From Agriotes lineatus (lineage: Eukaryota; Arthropoda; Insecta; Coleoptera; Elateridae), in contig OW679197.1 in the NCBI GenBank assembly GCA_940337035.1, positions 39,438,466 to 39,502,465 on the forward strand: 64,000 nucleotides of DNA. Reading direction: 5' to 3'. The position numbers and the translations under genes are program-made. Position 1 is the stretch's first letter. Each line of letters begins with the position of its first letter. A model generated the notes under the pieces. It was not told the DNA's origin, searched no databases, and worked only from the letters and a program-made list of their open reading frames with translations. Positions 20,031 to 29,760 of the stretch are shown here, one piece after another.

Positions 20031-20444
20031 TATATCGTGTGTTTAAAAAAAACTCATTCGCAGTATGGCATGATTAAATTGAAGTTTGCCATAACTTTAT
20101 AGATACCCATTGAAGCAAATGAACTACCATAAGTCAGGGAGAACTAAATTACATCTTGATCTTGAACTTATCTCCTAAAAATATACAAAACACTAAATAA
20201 AAACAATTTTTATTGACTGTTATGATTAATACACTCGTTGTTTTTGTGTAAATTCCATCTTATTTTCCTTCTTGCTTGATACAAGTAAACTTAATGCAGT
20301 GTAAATTTTTGTCTGTCACAGTGACAGATGTTTTCATAAACAAAATGCAATCTGACATTCGCCTACAAACTTAAGACATGACTAGATTTTCTATCTTTCT
20401 TTCCAAGGCCTACCCTAAATGAGTTTTTTTTAACACACGATATA
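20031..20444. mobile_element. 414-bp MITE with ATATCGTGTGTT ends
   Basis: Inverted ends of ~27 bp: TATATCGTGTGTTT plus an A-run and CTCATT on the left, and the complement on the right (20418-20444). TA-like flanks suggest Tc1/mariner targeting. The interior is AT-rich, with a small CTGTCACAGTGACAG palindrome and no ORF. Confidence 0.75.
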
Positions 20445-20955
20445 AGAGTGAATTTATAGAATGTTCTTTTACAAGACGTAGACGTAACTGATATAGTTCA
20501 GCTTTACAAACCTGTAGATATATTCAAATGAGCACTTAAAATGTTAGTTTTTATATATTGTTTAAAAAAATTCCCCTAACTATTGCAATTTATGTACCAA
20601 AAAAACATTGGAAGATTAGATGATTGAATTCCCTATCTACAGGGTGTCCAAAAAATGGCGGATTAACTCTACAGTGCGTTACTTGGGGATGCCTAATGAA
20701 CCATGGAAAAATATGAAAAAAATTCCCTGGGCCGTATTTTTCGAAATATTTCTGGTCAAAGGTGGGTAATAAAATCCATTTATTTAAATAACTAGTATAT
20801 AATTATAGTGTCAAATATATCTGGGACTTATTAAAATATCTGTTTTTTTTAATATTCTTGGGATTTAACTAAATTGTTTTCAATATTTAAGTATTTTAAA
20901 AAACTGATTTCCTGTTGAGTTTGTCAATTACTAAATATGGCAAACATGCTTTGTA

Positions 20956-21693
20956 CAGTGAGCGCCAAAAAGCATTGGTCACTTTCAATTTGTAATAACA
21001 ATTTATTTGCTTAAATTACACAGTTAATCAAAACTATTTCTTAAAGACTAAGAATGGGAGATTCACTTATGAAAAATTCTGTCGGTTAAATGACTCCCCA
21101 CTTGTTGAATGCACTCTTTTAAACGGCGGCCGAAATCTCCCATCACACGTTGCCGCATATCCTGCAGTATAGCTCCAATATTTTCTCGAATAAACATTTT
21201 AAGCTTTTCCAGATTTCTTATCTTTCTTGTAAATACTCTGCTCTTCAAGTAATCCCAAAGAAAAAAGGCAGGAGTGGTTATGTCCTGCGATCTCGACGGC
21301 CCAGGAGGGTCACCATAGCAAGAAATCAGTTTATTTGGAAACGATTGTCGTAGGAGATTCGTATTATTTCTTGCGGTGTAATTGGTAGCACCGTCTTGTT
21401 GAAACCAAAATTCATTTACTATCTCCTCTTCTATTTGCGATAAAAAGATCTTTGAAGCATGTAATGTCTTTGAGATGTAACCGTTACCGTTTCACCAATT
21501 TCCTTGAAAAAATGAGCCCCGACAACCTTTGACTATGAACAGCACACCAAACTGTCACTTTCGGAGGATGTCAAACATTGAAACAAAACTCCCAAGTTTT
21601 CTATTTATGAAGAAATTATCATTGATTCCGTAGGTGAAGCGTATGAGTTTTTATTAGGTATTGAAACTGACCAATGCTTTTTGGCGCTCACTG
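20956..21693 (-). mobile_element. Mariner-like element, internally deleted
   Basis: Perfect inverted ends beginning CAGTGAGCGCCAAAAAGCAT (26 bp) are flanked by TA (20954-20955 and 21694-21695). The body encodes only the C-terminal half of a DUF4817-type mariner transposase on the minus strand. Perfect TIRs with a truncated gene suggest recent non-autonomous movement. Confidence 0.9.
21063..21530 (-). pseudogene. Mariner-like transposase C-terminal half
   Basis: On the minus strand a frame near 21530-21440 reads GAHFFKEIGETVTVTSQRH. From about 21425 a second frame runs without stops through FWFQQDGATNYTA, LLRQSFPNKLISCYGDPPGP, FFLWDYLKSRVFTRKI and MGDFGRRLKECIQQVGSHL to the end at 21063. The Asp in QQDGAT matches the second catalytic Asp of mariner transposases. 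The third, expected in the TPxDFFLW box, is Ala (TTPAFFLW). The N-terminal DNA-binding half and first Asp are missing. It is inactive. Confidence 0.85.
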
Positions 21694-21751
21694 TACAATA
21701 ATAATATACGAAATCAAGCTTGGCATTGAAATATGTGTTGTATGAATAATA

Positions 21752-21880
21752 GTTGGTAGCACTGTAAGTTCATGTCAAATTCGATGTTAGCAGGTTAGGT
21801 TTTGCGACAGTTTGTGTCAAAACTGACGCAAAACCTAACCTACTAACCTCGAATTTGACATAGACTTACAGTGTAACCAA
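21752..21880. mobile_element. Hairpin MITE (family H1)
   Basis: Near-perfect palindrome with GTTAGCAGGTTAGGTTTTGC and its complement. Ends are GTTGGTAGCACTGTAAG and CTTACAGTGTAACCAA. It lies inside the long-TIR element 20638-22079. Confidence 0.88.
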
Positions 21881-22304
21881 CATATTAACAACTTACTATG
21901 GATACATTTTTGATTGAGAAATTGTTGCAGTATCAATGTTGCCAGATTTATTTTTATTAATTTCGAAATATTTCTAAAAATACGGCCCAGGGATTTTTTT
22001 TCATATTTTTCCAGGGTTCATAAGGCATCCCTCAGTAACGCACCGTAGAGTTAATCCGCCTTTTTTTGGACACCCTGTATTTCCGACGTCGTTCCTCTAT
22101 TTCCTGGGCTACGTGGTGCAAATCAGTGACCGGCAAGACGCGACACGCGTATAACTCAAAACTCGCAGCGGAAAAATAGTATTTTTTACAAAACTATCTT
22201 CATTATTTTCTACACATTTCGTACGCTGGAAGTATGCATTTACGTGAAATACTTTTCAAAATACTTGGATTCCGAAATGTATACCGGGCATTCCCGGTAC
22301 GCTA

Positions 22305-22618
22305 CAATTTCTGTAGCATTTGTTAAAAATAATTTCGTGATTAATTTGACATCATCTGAATCCAGAAAAATACGTTTTCTACTAGTTTAAAAATCATTAA
22401 GAAATATTCAAAACTAAGCTTATAAATGCGATGTACTTACAAAATTCATCAATTTTATACCGCGCATCAATTTCTGTAGCATTTGTTAAAAATAATTTCC
22501 TGATTAATTTGATATAATCTAAAACCAGAAACAAATACGCTTTGTACTAGTTTAAAAATCATTAAGAAATATTCAAAACTAAGCTTATAAATGCACAAAA
22601 TTAATCAATTTTTAGTAT
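22305..22618. repeat. 163-bp tandem duplication
   Basis: Two direct units begin CAATTTCTGTAGCATTTGTT (22305 and 22468) and share CAAAACTAAGCTTATAAATG. The second is ~12 bp shorter. It is non-coding. Confidence 0.88.
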
Positions 22619-23864
22619 TAAAACAAATCGCAAAATATTTGTTTCTGATTTTATGCAATAGTAAAAAGAATGGAGCCCTACACATTTAGGTCGGCAAGGA
22701 TAATGTACATTTTAAAAAAAATTAGATCTTGGAGTGCACACCTAATCATTTTAGAAGCGTATTTTGAGAGGCCAGATTCCCGACTATTTGTTATCGTTGG
22801 GTATCTGACGGTTAAATCATTTAGAAATTGCAAACATTGCAAAATGTTTACAAAAAATGCGGCTCGGCTAGTTCCAGGATTTTCCGCAAAAAATGAAAGG
22901 TATAAAAGCTATCGAATAGTTTTTATTCTAAAGTTCTAGTTTTAAAAATACCGGCGTTGTGAGTTTTTTACTTTCCTATACCCATAGGTATAGGGAAGTC
23001 TTGGAATCATGAAAATTTAGTAGCGCCCCCCCCCCCCTCCCTCCCCACCCTGAAAATCTACCTTCTATAACTGAATAAACAAAAATATGCAGTAGCCATT
23101 TTACAACATAGTAAGAAAATATTTTGTTCCAAAGAAGACACGTTGAAGCTTAAAGTTATAAAATTATTTACTGAAATTGGCCATAGTAACATTCGTATTA
23201 CACACAGAAAATTAATATAACGAATTAGTAGATAACATTACAAATTATTTTATTGAAAAAGATGAACCTTCTGCACTGCTATCAATTTGTTAACGTTGGG
23301 CTGTATTTCAAATCACCACGATTAGTTATTTGTAGTCGGTTTCCTTTTTTAGTTAATAGATTTGTGACCGCACTTCATAATCTCTACGACTTTCTATGTA
23401 CGCAAGTTTATTAACAGATGAAACTTGTACGAACGGTTTTTCTAAATTCTGTTATATTCTCTTCTTTCTTTATTCTTTTACCGCCTCCCCATTGCACCTG
23501 AGACTACTGTCGCCCCCCTGAACTATTCCAGCGCCCACCAGGGGGCGATATTGCCCATTTTGAAAGTCACTGCTCTAGGCCATCGAAATAATTGAATATC
23601 TCACTGTATGTTTATGCTCTTCTTGGTCTTGTAATATAATTTATTATCTCCTAGGCATCATCCGATTCAAACACGCTCACATTATACTCTGTCATTATAA
23701 ACAACAATAATATTGCTTCAGGAATATTTCTATTCCTGGTATAAATGTGCATTGCAAAACCGGATCTAATTCTTTAACGGAAAAATTATTGCCTTGAATT
23801 TATGCATATTGAAAAAGCAATTTAAACATTTGTATGCAAATAAGAATTATCACTTTGATATAGT
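22619..23864. other. Unassigned AT-rich DNA with C-tract
   Basis: No gene is recognised. Features seen are a small palindrome CCTATACCCATAGGTATAGG near 22976, and a C-run (about 23027-23039) running into CTCCCTCCCC. A segment at 23500-23577 ends GAAAGTCACTGCTC and resembles one end of a CAGTG-type transposon without a visible partner. Confidence 0.5.
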
Positions 23865-23995
23865 TATTAACGACATAAGGCGGTTAGTAAGCATTTAACA
23901 AACAAGGATAAATTTGTGGCCGAGGCTAATGAATTTATCCGAGTTAGTTAGATGCGATAACAGCCGTATGTCGTTGAATATTTTTCATAAAACCT
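23865..23995. mobile_element. Short palindromic MITE
   Basis: AACGACATAAGGCGGTTA at about 23869 pairs with the complement of TAACAGCCGTATGTCGTT near 23957-23974. An inner GGATAAAT/ATTTATCC pair is also present. It is ~130 bp and non-coding. Boundaries are approximate. Confidence 0.6.
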
Positions 23996-24102
23996 ACAAA
24001 AACTGAAATTTTAGAGCAATTTAAATGAAAAAGTTAAATAGTATTAGTAACGGGTGTTAGAAAACTCGTCTTATCAGAGTCACCTATGGAAAAAATTACA
24101 TT

Positions 24103-24253
24103 GGGCAATACTGAAATATATTGTTGGTGACACTGTAAGTCTATGGCAAATTCGATGTTAGTAGGTTAGGTTTTGCGCAGTTTTGACACAGACTGACGCA
24201 AAACCTAACCTGCTAACCTACAGTGTCACTAACTATACATTTCAGTACTGCCA
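24103..24253. mobile_element. Hairpin MITE (family H1), longest ends
   Basis: Palindrome built on GTTAGTAGGTTAGGTTTTGC and its complement. Arms extend outward through GGTGACACTG to GGCAATACTGAAAT on the left and ATTTCAGTACTGCC on the right. These extra terminal bases are shared with the 5139 copy and suggest a subfamily. Confidence 0.85.
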
Positions 24254-24426
24254 ATGTTAAAATGTTACTGTTCTGTTATTTCTTAACGGCCTAGGCTGTT
24301 AAGTGTTTAACAGCCTATGCTGTTATGGGGAACTTTTCAGTCAGGTTGACAGTTCTGTTATTGACAAATAACAAGTAGGTGTTATGAAAAATATTTTATT
24401 AGTTAAAGTTGCCTATTTCTCTTATA

Positions 24427-24992
24427 CAGGGTCCGGCAACTGGTATCACCTATTTTTAGTAGGCTGTTACGAAAACAATATTTTGTTAGGTATTGACAAT
24501 TCTGTTGTCAGATTTATGTGCGGCAATTTATGCAGTTTAATAGATCATGGATAAGCTTCCAATTAATCAACGCGTATACGTGGTTAAAAGCCATATACGA
24601 AGTCAATCAGTTGTGAACACAGTTGATTTCGAGGTTTGGTACATAACATGGCAATCCAATTCCCTCGATTTGACAGCTCCTGATTTCTTTTTGTTGGGAT
24701 ATCTGAAGCAAAAGGTCTACGAGAGGCGTCCTCAAACAATACAAGAACTTAAAATGTTTATTTCAGAAGAAATAGAGCATTGGACCAGAATTGTTAAGAA
24801 GAGTGATGCAAAACTTTAGACAAAGATTGCAGTACTGCATCCAAGCTCAGCGAGGCAATGTAAATGAAGTAATTTTTAGAAACTAAAATTGCACATAATA
24901 AGGTTGATGTTCATCTCAAATTTGTTTCAATCCATCACTTATTATTCTAGGGCAGGTCTTGGAAAATAGGTGATACCAGTTGCCGGACCCAG
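24427..24992 (+). mobile_element. Mariner-like element, internally deleted (copy 1)
   Basis: Ends CAGGGTCCGGCAACTGGTAT and the complement are ~28 bp and nearly perfect, flanked by TA (24425-24426 and 24993-24994). The outermost bases of the right end have a mismatch. The 566-bp body keeps only the first and last parts of a transposase ORF. Confidence 0.88.
24547..24819 (+). pseudogene. Deleted mariner-like transposase, in-frame fusion of its two ends
   Basis: The 90-codon frame begins MDKLPINQRVYVVKSH, an N-terminal start typical of DUF4817 transposases. It then jumps to LDLTAPDFFLLGYLKQKVYE and RRPQTIQELKMFISEEIE, the C-terminal block. The third catalytic Asp (APDFF) is kept, but the core between is deleted. 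In the second large copy a single-base deletion in the CCC of AATTCCCTCG breaks even this frame. Confidence 0.8.
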
Positions 24993-25410
24993 TATTTAGA
25001 GTATATATAAAATATTTTGTCTAATCCATATCGACATGGTAAATTTTAAAAAATCTTTGTGTACTTTTAAATAAAAAAATGAGACCTCTGCTATTTTGGC
25101 TTTTGGCTAAAAACATGTCTTTACGTTTTCTTTTTTGTAAAAAATGCAACATAACAAATATGTGTTGCTGATGGAAAGAAAAAAAAATGAAACCCCACAC
25201 ACCTGATTTAAACAGGGTATCATTTAATACATAACCTATCAACTTGAATTTATAAGCTTCACTTGGACAAGGATGGTCTTGTATTTATTACATATATGAA
25301 CGTGCAATGCAGGAAAGACATTGCTTTTAAAGTCATGAGCAAATATAAGCAGAAACACTAGCACAAAAGCTTTCGTTACTATAAAAAAAAGCGGTTCTAG
25401 GAAAATTCCC

Positions 25411-25515
25411 CCCAGCAATTCATCGCCGGCAGTTCATCGCCAGCAATTCGCCGCCTTAGCAGTTCACCGCCAATAATTCACCGCCAGCAATTCACCGCCC
25501 GCAATTCACCGCCGA
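25411..25515 (+). repeat. Subterminal array, about seven AGCAATTCACCGCC-type units
   Basis: Units alternate CAATTC/CAGTTC and CATCGCC/CACCGCC. The inverted counterpart at 25939-26034 repeats the same order of variants, so the two arrays are matched as TIRs rather than independently expanded. Confidence 0.85.
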
Positions 25516-25527
25516 GCATTTGAGCAA

Positions 25528-25761
25528 CAAGTTTCAGCACATCATCCAAATATTTGGAAATTCATCATAGCCATTAAAAGAGAACAAAATTTAAACGAAC
25601 TACGCATAGAGCAGTGTTTAAGTGGAGAAGAACGTCCAAGGCTTAAGAAAAAATACCGTGACACTGCTCAAGGGTTGCAAAGAGTAGTAGGTACATATCA
25701 TAATCCGGATATGAATATTTTCGATTACTTACGTGGAATAGCGCATAACACCACGTTCTAA
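25528..25761 (+). pseudogene. MULE transposase C-terminal remnant
   Basis: An open frame with no start codon reads AHHPNIWKFIIAIKREQNLN, then IEQCLSGEERPR, KKKYRDTAQGL and FDYLRGIAHNTTF before TAA (25759-25761). This matches the C-terminal region of insect MULE-type (often FLYWCH-associated) transposases, with the HP.IWKFI.ALK.EQ and DYLRGIAHN.. blocks. The DDE catalytic core is absent. It lies between the inverted arrays, so it belongs to that element. Confidence 0.7.
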
Positions 25762-26041
25762 ACATAGACTGATTTGACTAAATGTATAAAAATTAAAAAA
25801 ATGTATAAAAATAAAAAACCTAGAAAAATGTATAAAAATTAAAAAATCTATAGAAATAAAAAAGGGAGACTAGTAAGCCTACCTCCACGTGGTGTCTCCT
25901 GCTTAACTCTAACAGGCTTTTTTCAAGTATTAAATTTTTCGGCAGTGAATTGCTGGCGGTGAACTGCTGAGGCGGTGAATTGCTGGCGATGAACTGCCGG
26001 CGATGAATTGCTGACGGTGAATTGCTGGCGGTGAATTTTCC

Positions 26042-27950
26042 GGACACGTAAAAAAGCATAATTATAGTGAGATGTCCAACACAATAAGACTTGAATTAAT
26101 ATTTGAAGGACTTAAACACATTTTATTTGACGTCAAACAAAATATGTTAAGAGCAGACAGCTACGAAGGCTGTGACTTTAAAAGAACCAAATATGTAACA
26201 AACATTCGAAATAGGTAAATTTGTATTGCATCGGGTGTCAAAAAGATTACGTTAAAGTGAAGTTTGGACAGTGCGTGTGTGAGTTTCAAGTGCAAAGATA
26301 CGTTTTCAAGCTGTGGGGGCGTTTCGAAGGGACGTGATTGTCGATAGCTCCGTTTTGGTAGCAGATTGGATTCAGGGCATGGATAGTGCATAAACAGCTG
26401 GTGACAGCCTTTGCCGAAGTCCATCTGGGGTTCTACAAACATTATTATTTATTTATTTATTTATTTTAGCCGGTTTACACTGCGGCCAACAGTACAAAAC
26501 TAAAAACGGGAATATATTATTATGCACTGGCTACTCTATTTAAATTGAATTGTACCTTTTAATATGCAAACTTTCAAATATTGATATGATAGCGCATGAA
26601 ACTCTTTCAGGGTTAAGTTCAATTATCTAGTTACTTTGTTCTGCAAAGTGATTTTCAAATATTTTAAAACTATTCATTCAAATCTAATGTCAACCAAATG
26701 TCAACCACAATTTTTAAATCTCAATGACAAACGCCCAATTCATAGAATGGCACACCACAACGTTAAATAATACAGTAAGTTATTGTGTCTTAATTAATGT
26801 CACTTTTTAAATGGTTTTTATTTACTTTCTAGTTGGTATACTATAAGAAATTACCCACCTTGTATATTTCACTTCCAAAATGTTCAAGACTGCAACCTAT
26901 CCTTTCGTCACAATCGACTCCTGTAAGCAGCTCCCTGCAATGCAGCAGCTCTCGCGAACAGACAACTAGTCCCTGGCTTGGTTCACACTACGAACCCAAA
27001 ATCCTTGACAGCAACCAGCCAACCAAGTAATCCCAGATATCCTCCTGTCTTTGCTACTACCTTCTGGAATGTACCCTCTCGCTTCACCGACACCCTTCTG
27101 GACTCTCCACTCAGCAGAAAATAGATTAATGTAACCCCTTTCTATTTATGTTACTTTTCAAATGTATTCTTCTCAATAAAACTGTTCCAAATAATTCCTC
27201 AATTATTCACTTGTAAATAACAATCCTTGTATCCATTAAGTTTTTTTACCACTTGCCAATTATCTTCTGTAATTAAATTCTTTGCTTCCCTTACTTGCTA
27301 TTTAATATTTCAGTTTTTATATACCACGTAGATTTAGATTACCCTTTTTAAATAAACCAAGACATTTTACATTAAAAGAGAGTGAAATTCGATATTTTTA
27401 ATCAGACCAAAACGATTTTCTGGACATGTTTTTCAAGTTGTTATTTTCTAATAATGGGAAACAAGCTTTCTAACTACCACATTTTCATTCTTTGTGCCTT
27501 CTAGTCTATATTCTTATTTGATATCTACCTACTTTAATTCTACTTCTTAAACCGTATTTAAAATATTGTCTTTATTTTGAAACCGCCTGTAACCTTTCAA
27601 TAGCTATCATTCACTTACTAGATTGCTCTAAGTCAGATTTATTCAGGAAACTTTTTAAATATACTCGACTATTCTCATGGGTTAAAATGGATTGTAATCA
27701 CATCCCATATTCTTTTACAAATTTTAATTCCATCTTGTCAGGCCCTTTTGCAGTCTTTAGCAATTCATTAACAGTTTAAGCCTTCAGAGCAGCCTGACTG
27801 TATTTCGAATTGAGTTCAGACAATAGTTCATCGCATGATATAGCAGTAGTGTTTCTGAACACCCTTTAGCGTCGTTACCCCTATTTGGCAACATTCTGGG
27901 GCCACCCTTTGTATGATGTCCGTTCTGCAACGTTGATTTTTCAAGCCAGT
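26042..27950. other. Unassigned AT-rich DNA
   Basis: No gene is recognised. A 93-codon minus frame (26442-26161) and a 65-codon plus frame (26833-27030) have no known motif and no supporting context. A (TTTA)n microsatellite lies at about 26443-26467. Confidence 0.5.
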
Positions 27951-29760
27951 TAAGATTTGGCCTATGGGTGCGACAAGGATGGCGATGGCTGGCTCTACAG
28001 CAGGCAGCTGCATGTCTAGCGCGTTCTGCCTTGCGATTGGCCACTTATTGTGGCGTTACGCTTTGTTTGGCGCGCGTTTTCTTTCGGTCGATTTCTAGTC
28101 AGGCGATCCCAGGCCACGAAGTGGTTACAACGTGCGGTTCGTCCGCCTCCCGCCCGATTGGGTGCGGAGGCGTGGGTGTTCCGGCAGTTCCAAGAGGGAA
28201 ATCGCTGAGTGTGGTTGTGGGGTGGTAATCCGTTTGTTTTGGTCCTTGCGCGACGCTGCGGGGAGTGCAGTGTTTATACGTAGGCTTGTCAAGCCTTTCT
28301 GTCCGCCTGTGCTGTTAGGCGGGACTCCGTTTTCTGTCCCCATTGAAGCCGCAGTTACGCCATCATCCGTTGGCATGACCGAGGGAGGTCGACGCTATTT
28401 CCGCCCTGTATAGGGGATCCGTCAGGACACGTAACCCATCCCGATTTCGCCACCGCCACATTAGGCGCCAGGTGCCAGTACAGCGACCATTATGGAGCGC
28501 TTTCTCGCCTACTCTCGGCCGAACTGACGAAGGTAAAAACTTGTAAAATTATACTAATTTCGCCCGCATGTGTGCGTATAGTTCGATCGTTCAAGTGTTT
28601 GCTTTCAAATCAGTGTAGTGTCGAGTACATTCGTCCAAAAAGTTACTGCAATCAGATACTGTATGCATGAATAAGACCAAGTACATTCGTACAAAAAGTT
28701 AATGCATCACATACCAGGCACATTCATCACATGCCGTATTCGTGAATAACACCAAGTACTTTTATCCTAAAACTTTTGCTGCGATCAGATACCGTACCCA
28801 TTAATAATAACAACTGCTTTTGTCCCAAAATTTACCGTGGTATGCTACCGCTGGTGCGGCCGTCAGTTTCAATTAGACCGCGATTGTTATTTAAATCTGT
28901 TTGTAAAATTACGCAGTGCCACGCACTATCAGCCTAGCATTTACTGGAGCGTACGGACGCTGAGGCTAAGCGTCAGCTTCAATTATTTCGCCCGCATCGT
29001 CCAATTTTGCCAATGTATAAATGGCAGTTTGTACCACCAGGCGGCTTTGTTGATAGTTGTAATACAGGACGTTCCGACGACTCGGGCCCGAATTCAGGCC
29101 TTATTCTCACGTGTGACGGCGTCACGCCGTTGGGCGTAAGCCTTTTGTTCACCCCTTTGTAGCCGGCCTAGATTTGGAGTTCGGCTCTACTGGACGTCGT
29201 CACCTTAGCATAAGGCGCCTCCCCAGCTGGGCTTAACGATTAAGCTATATTAACAATGGCCGTGTTTACGGTTTGTAGTGCATGTAATGTTTAGTACGTC
29301 AATATCTTGGTGATCCAATAGATGTATTAACCTTACCGTCTTGTTATTTTCTCTGTTGCGTTTTGTGCATGTCTGTTATAGGGTAACTGTGTCACTGTGC
29401 TCCGACAGCTGTGAGGTGAGGCGCGGACGCGGCAGATGAGTGTTCCAGGTAGGTGGTTGTGTCTGCCCCTGCACCGTGGTTCCCGACATAGTTATTCGAG
29501 TATTATAGTTATTCGAGTATCTTCCCGACATAGTACTGTGAGTAATTTTCGACCCGTCTAACCGTCCAGGTCCGGTCGAACGTGTATACCCCGAGATAGA
29601 CCTGGTGGCGCCCATTTCTTTAACCATACCCAGTATATACCTTGACACGCTTGCCCTGTGGCGTACCGTTTTGACCCACTCCCATCTCCCTGAGCGCATT
29701 CGAGCCGAGGCCTTTAGTCTGTTTTAACGATCTCTCAGGGTGAGTGTGCCCCATTTCCCA
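27951..29760. other. GC-richer, CpG-containing non-coding block
   Basis: The region (strongest at 28050-28560) has many CG dinucleotides and several short stems, for example ACGGCGTCACGCCGT near 29115. This contrasts with AT-rich surroundings. Frames on both strands are short and motif-free. Duplicated TTCCCGACATAGT and GTTATTCGAGTAT units occur at 29487-29535. Origin is unknown. It could be the leader or LTR of an unrecognised retroelement or a CpG-rich satellite. Confidence 0.5.
28623..28835. repeat. Degenerate ~65-bp minisatellite
   Basis: About 3.5 diverged direct units share AAGTACATTCGTCCAAAAAG, then a CAGATAC.GTA segment and ATGAATAA.ACC. Units start near 28623, 28680, 28755 and 28810. 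Confidence 0.75.

Larger units (their letters stand above)
20638..22079. mobile_element. Long-TIR element (~130-bp arms) hosting two nested elements
   Basis: Left arm 20638-20767 and right arm about 21965-22079 are close reverse complements. They start TACAGGGTGTCCAAAAAA and share GCGGATTAACTCTAC and CCCTGGGCCGTATTTTT. Its own body is short and non-coding. A mariner-like element (20956-21693) and an H1 hairpin MITE (21752-21880) have inserted into it. Confidence 0.85.
25400..26041 (+). mobile_element. Internally deleted MULE with inverted subterminal arrays
   Basis: Ends GGAAAATTC and GAATTTTCC bound a 642-bp element. Inside each end is an array of ~14-bp units of the type AGCAATTCACCGCC (left 25411-25515, right 25939-26034, in opposite orientation). 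Between them lies the C-terminal remnant of a MULE-type transposase. Subterminal repeat arrays are likely transposase-binding sites. No clear 9-11-bp duplication is visible. Confidence 0.75.

Noticed and set aside
18671..24253. AACCTAACCT within hairpins as telomeric (TTAGG) repeat
   Set aside because: Only two units in a row, always within the H1 palindrome and at fixed position. It is part of the MITE sequence and not a telomeric array.
25411..26041. CRISPR-like array of 14-bp repeats
   Set aside because: Units are contiguous without spacers and mirrored at both ends of a MULE remnant in a eukaryotic context.
26161..26442. 93-codon minus-strand frame as a gene
   Set aside because: No recognisable motif. 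It is preserved in copy 2 only because the whole block is almost identical.
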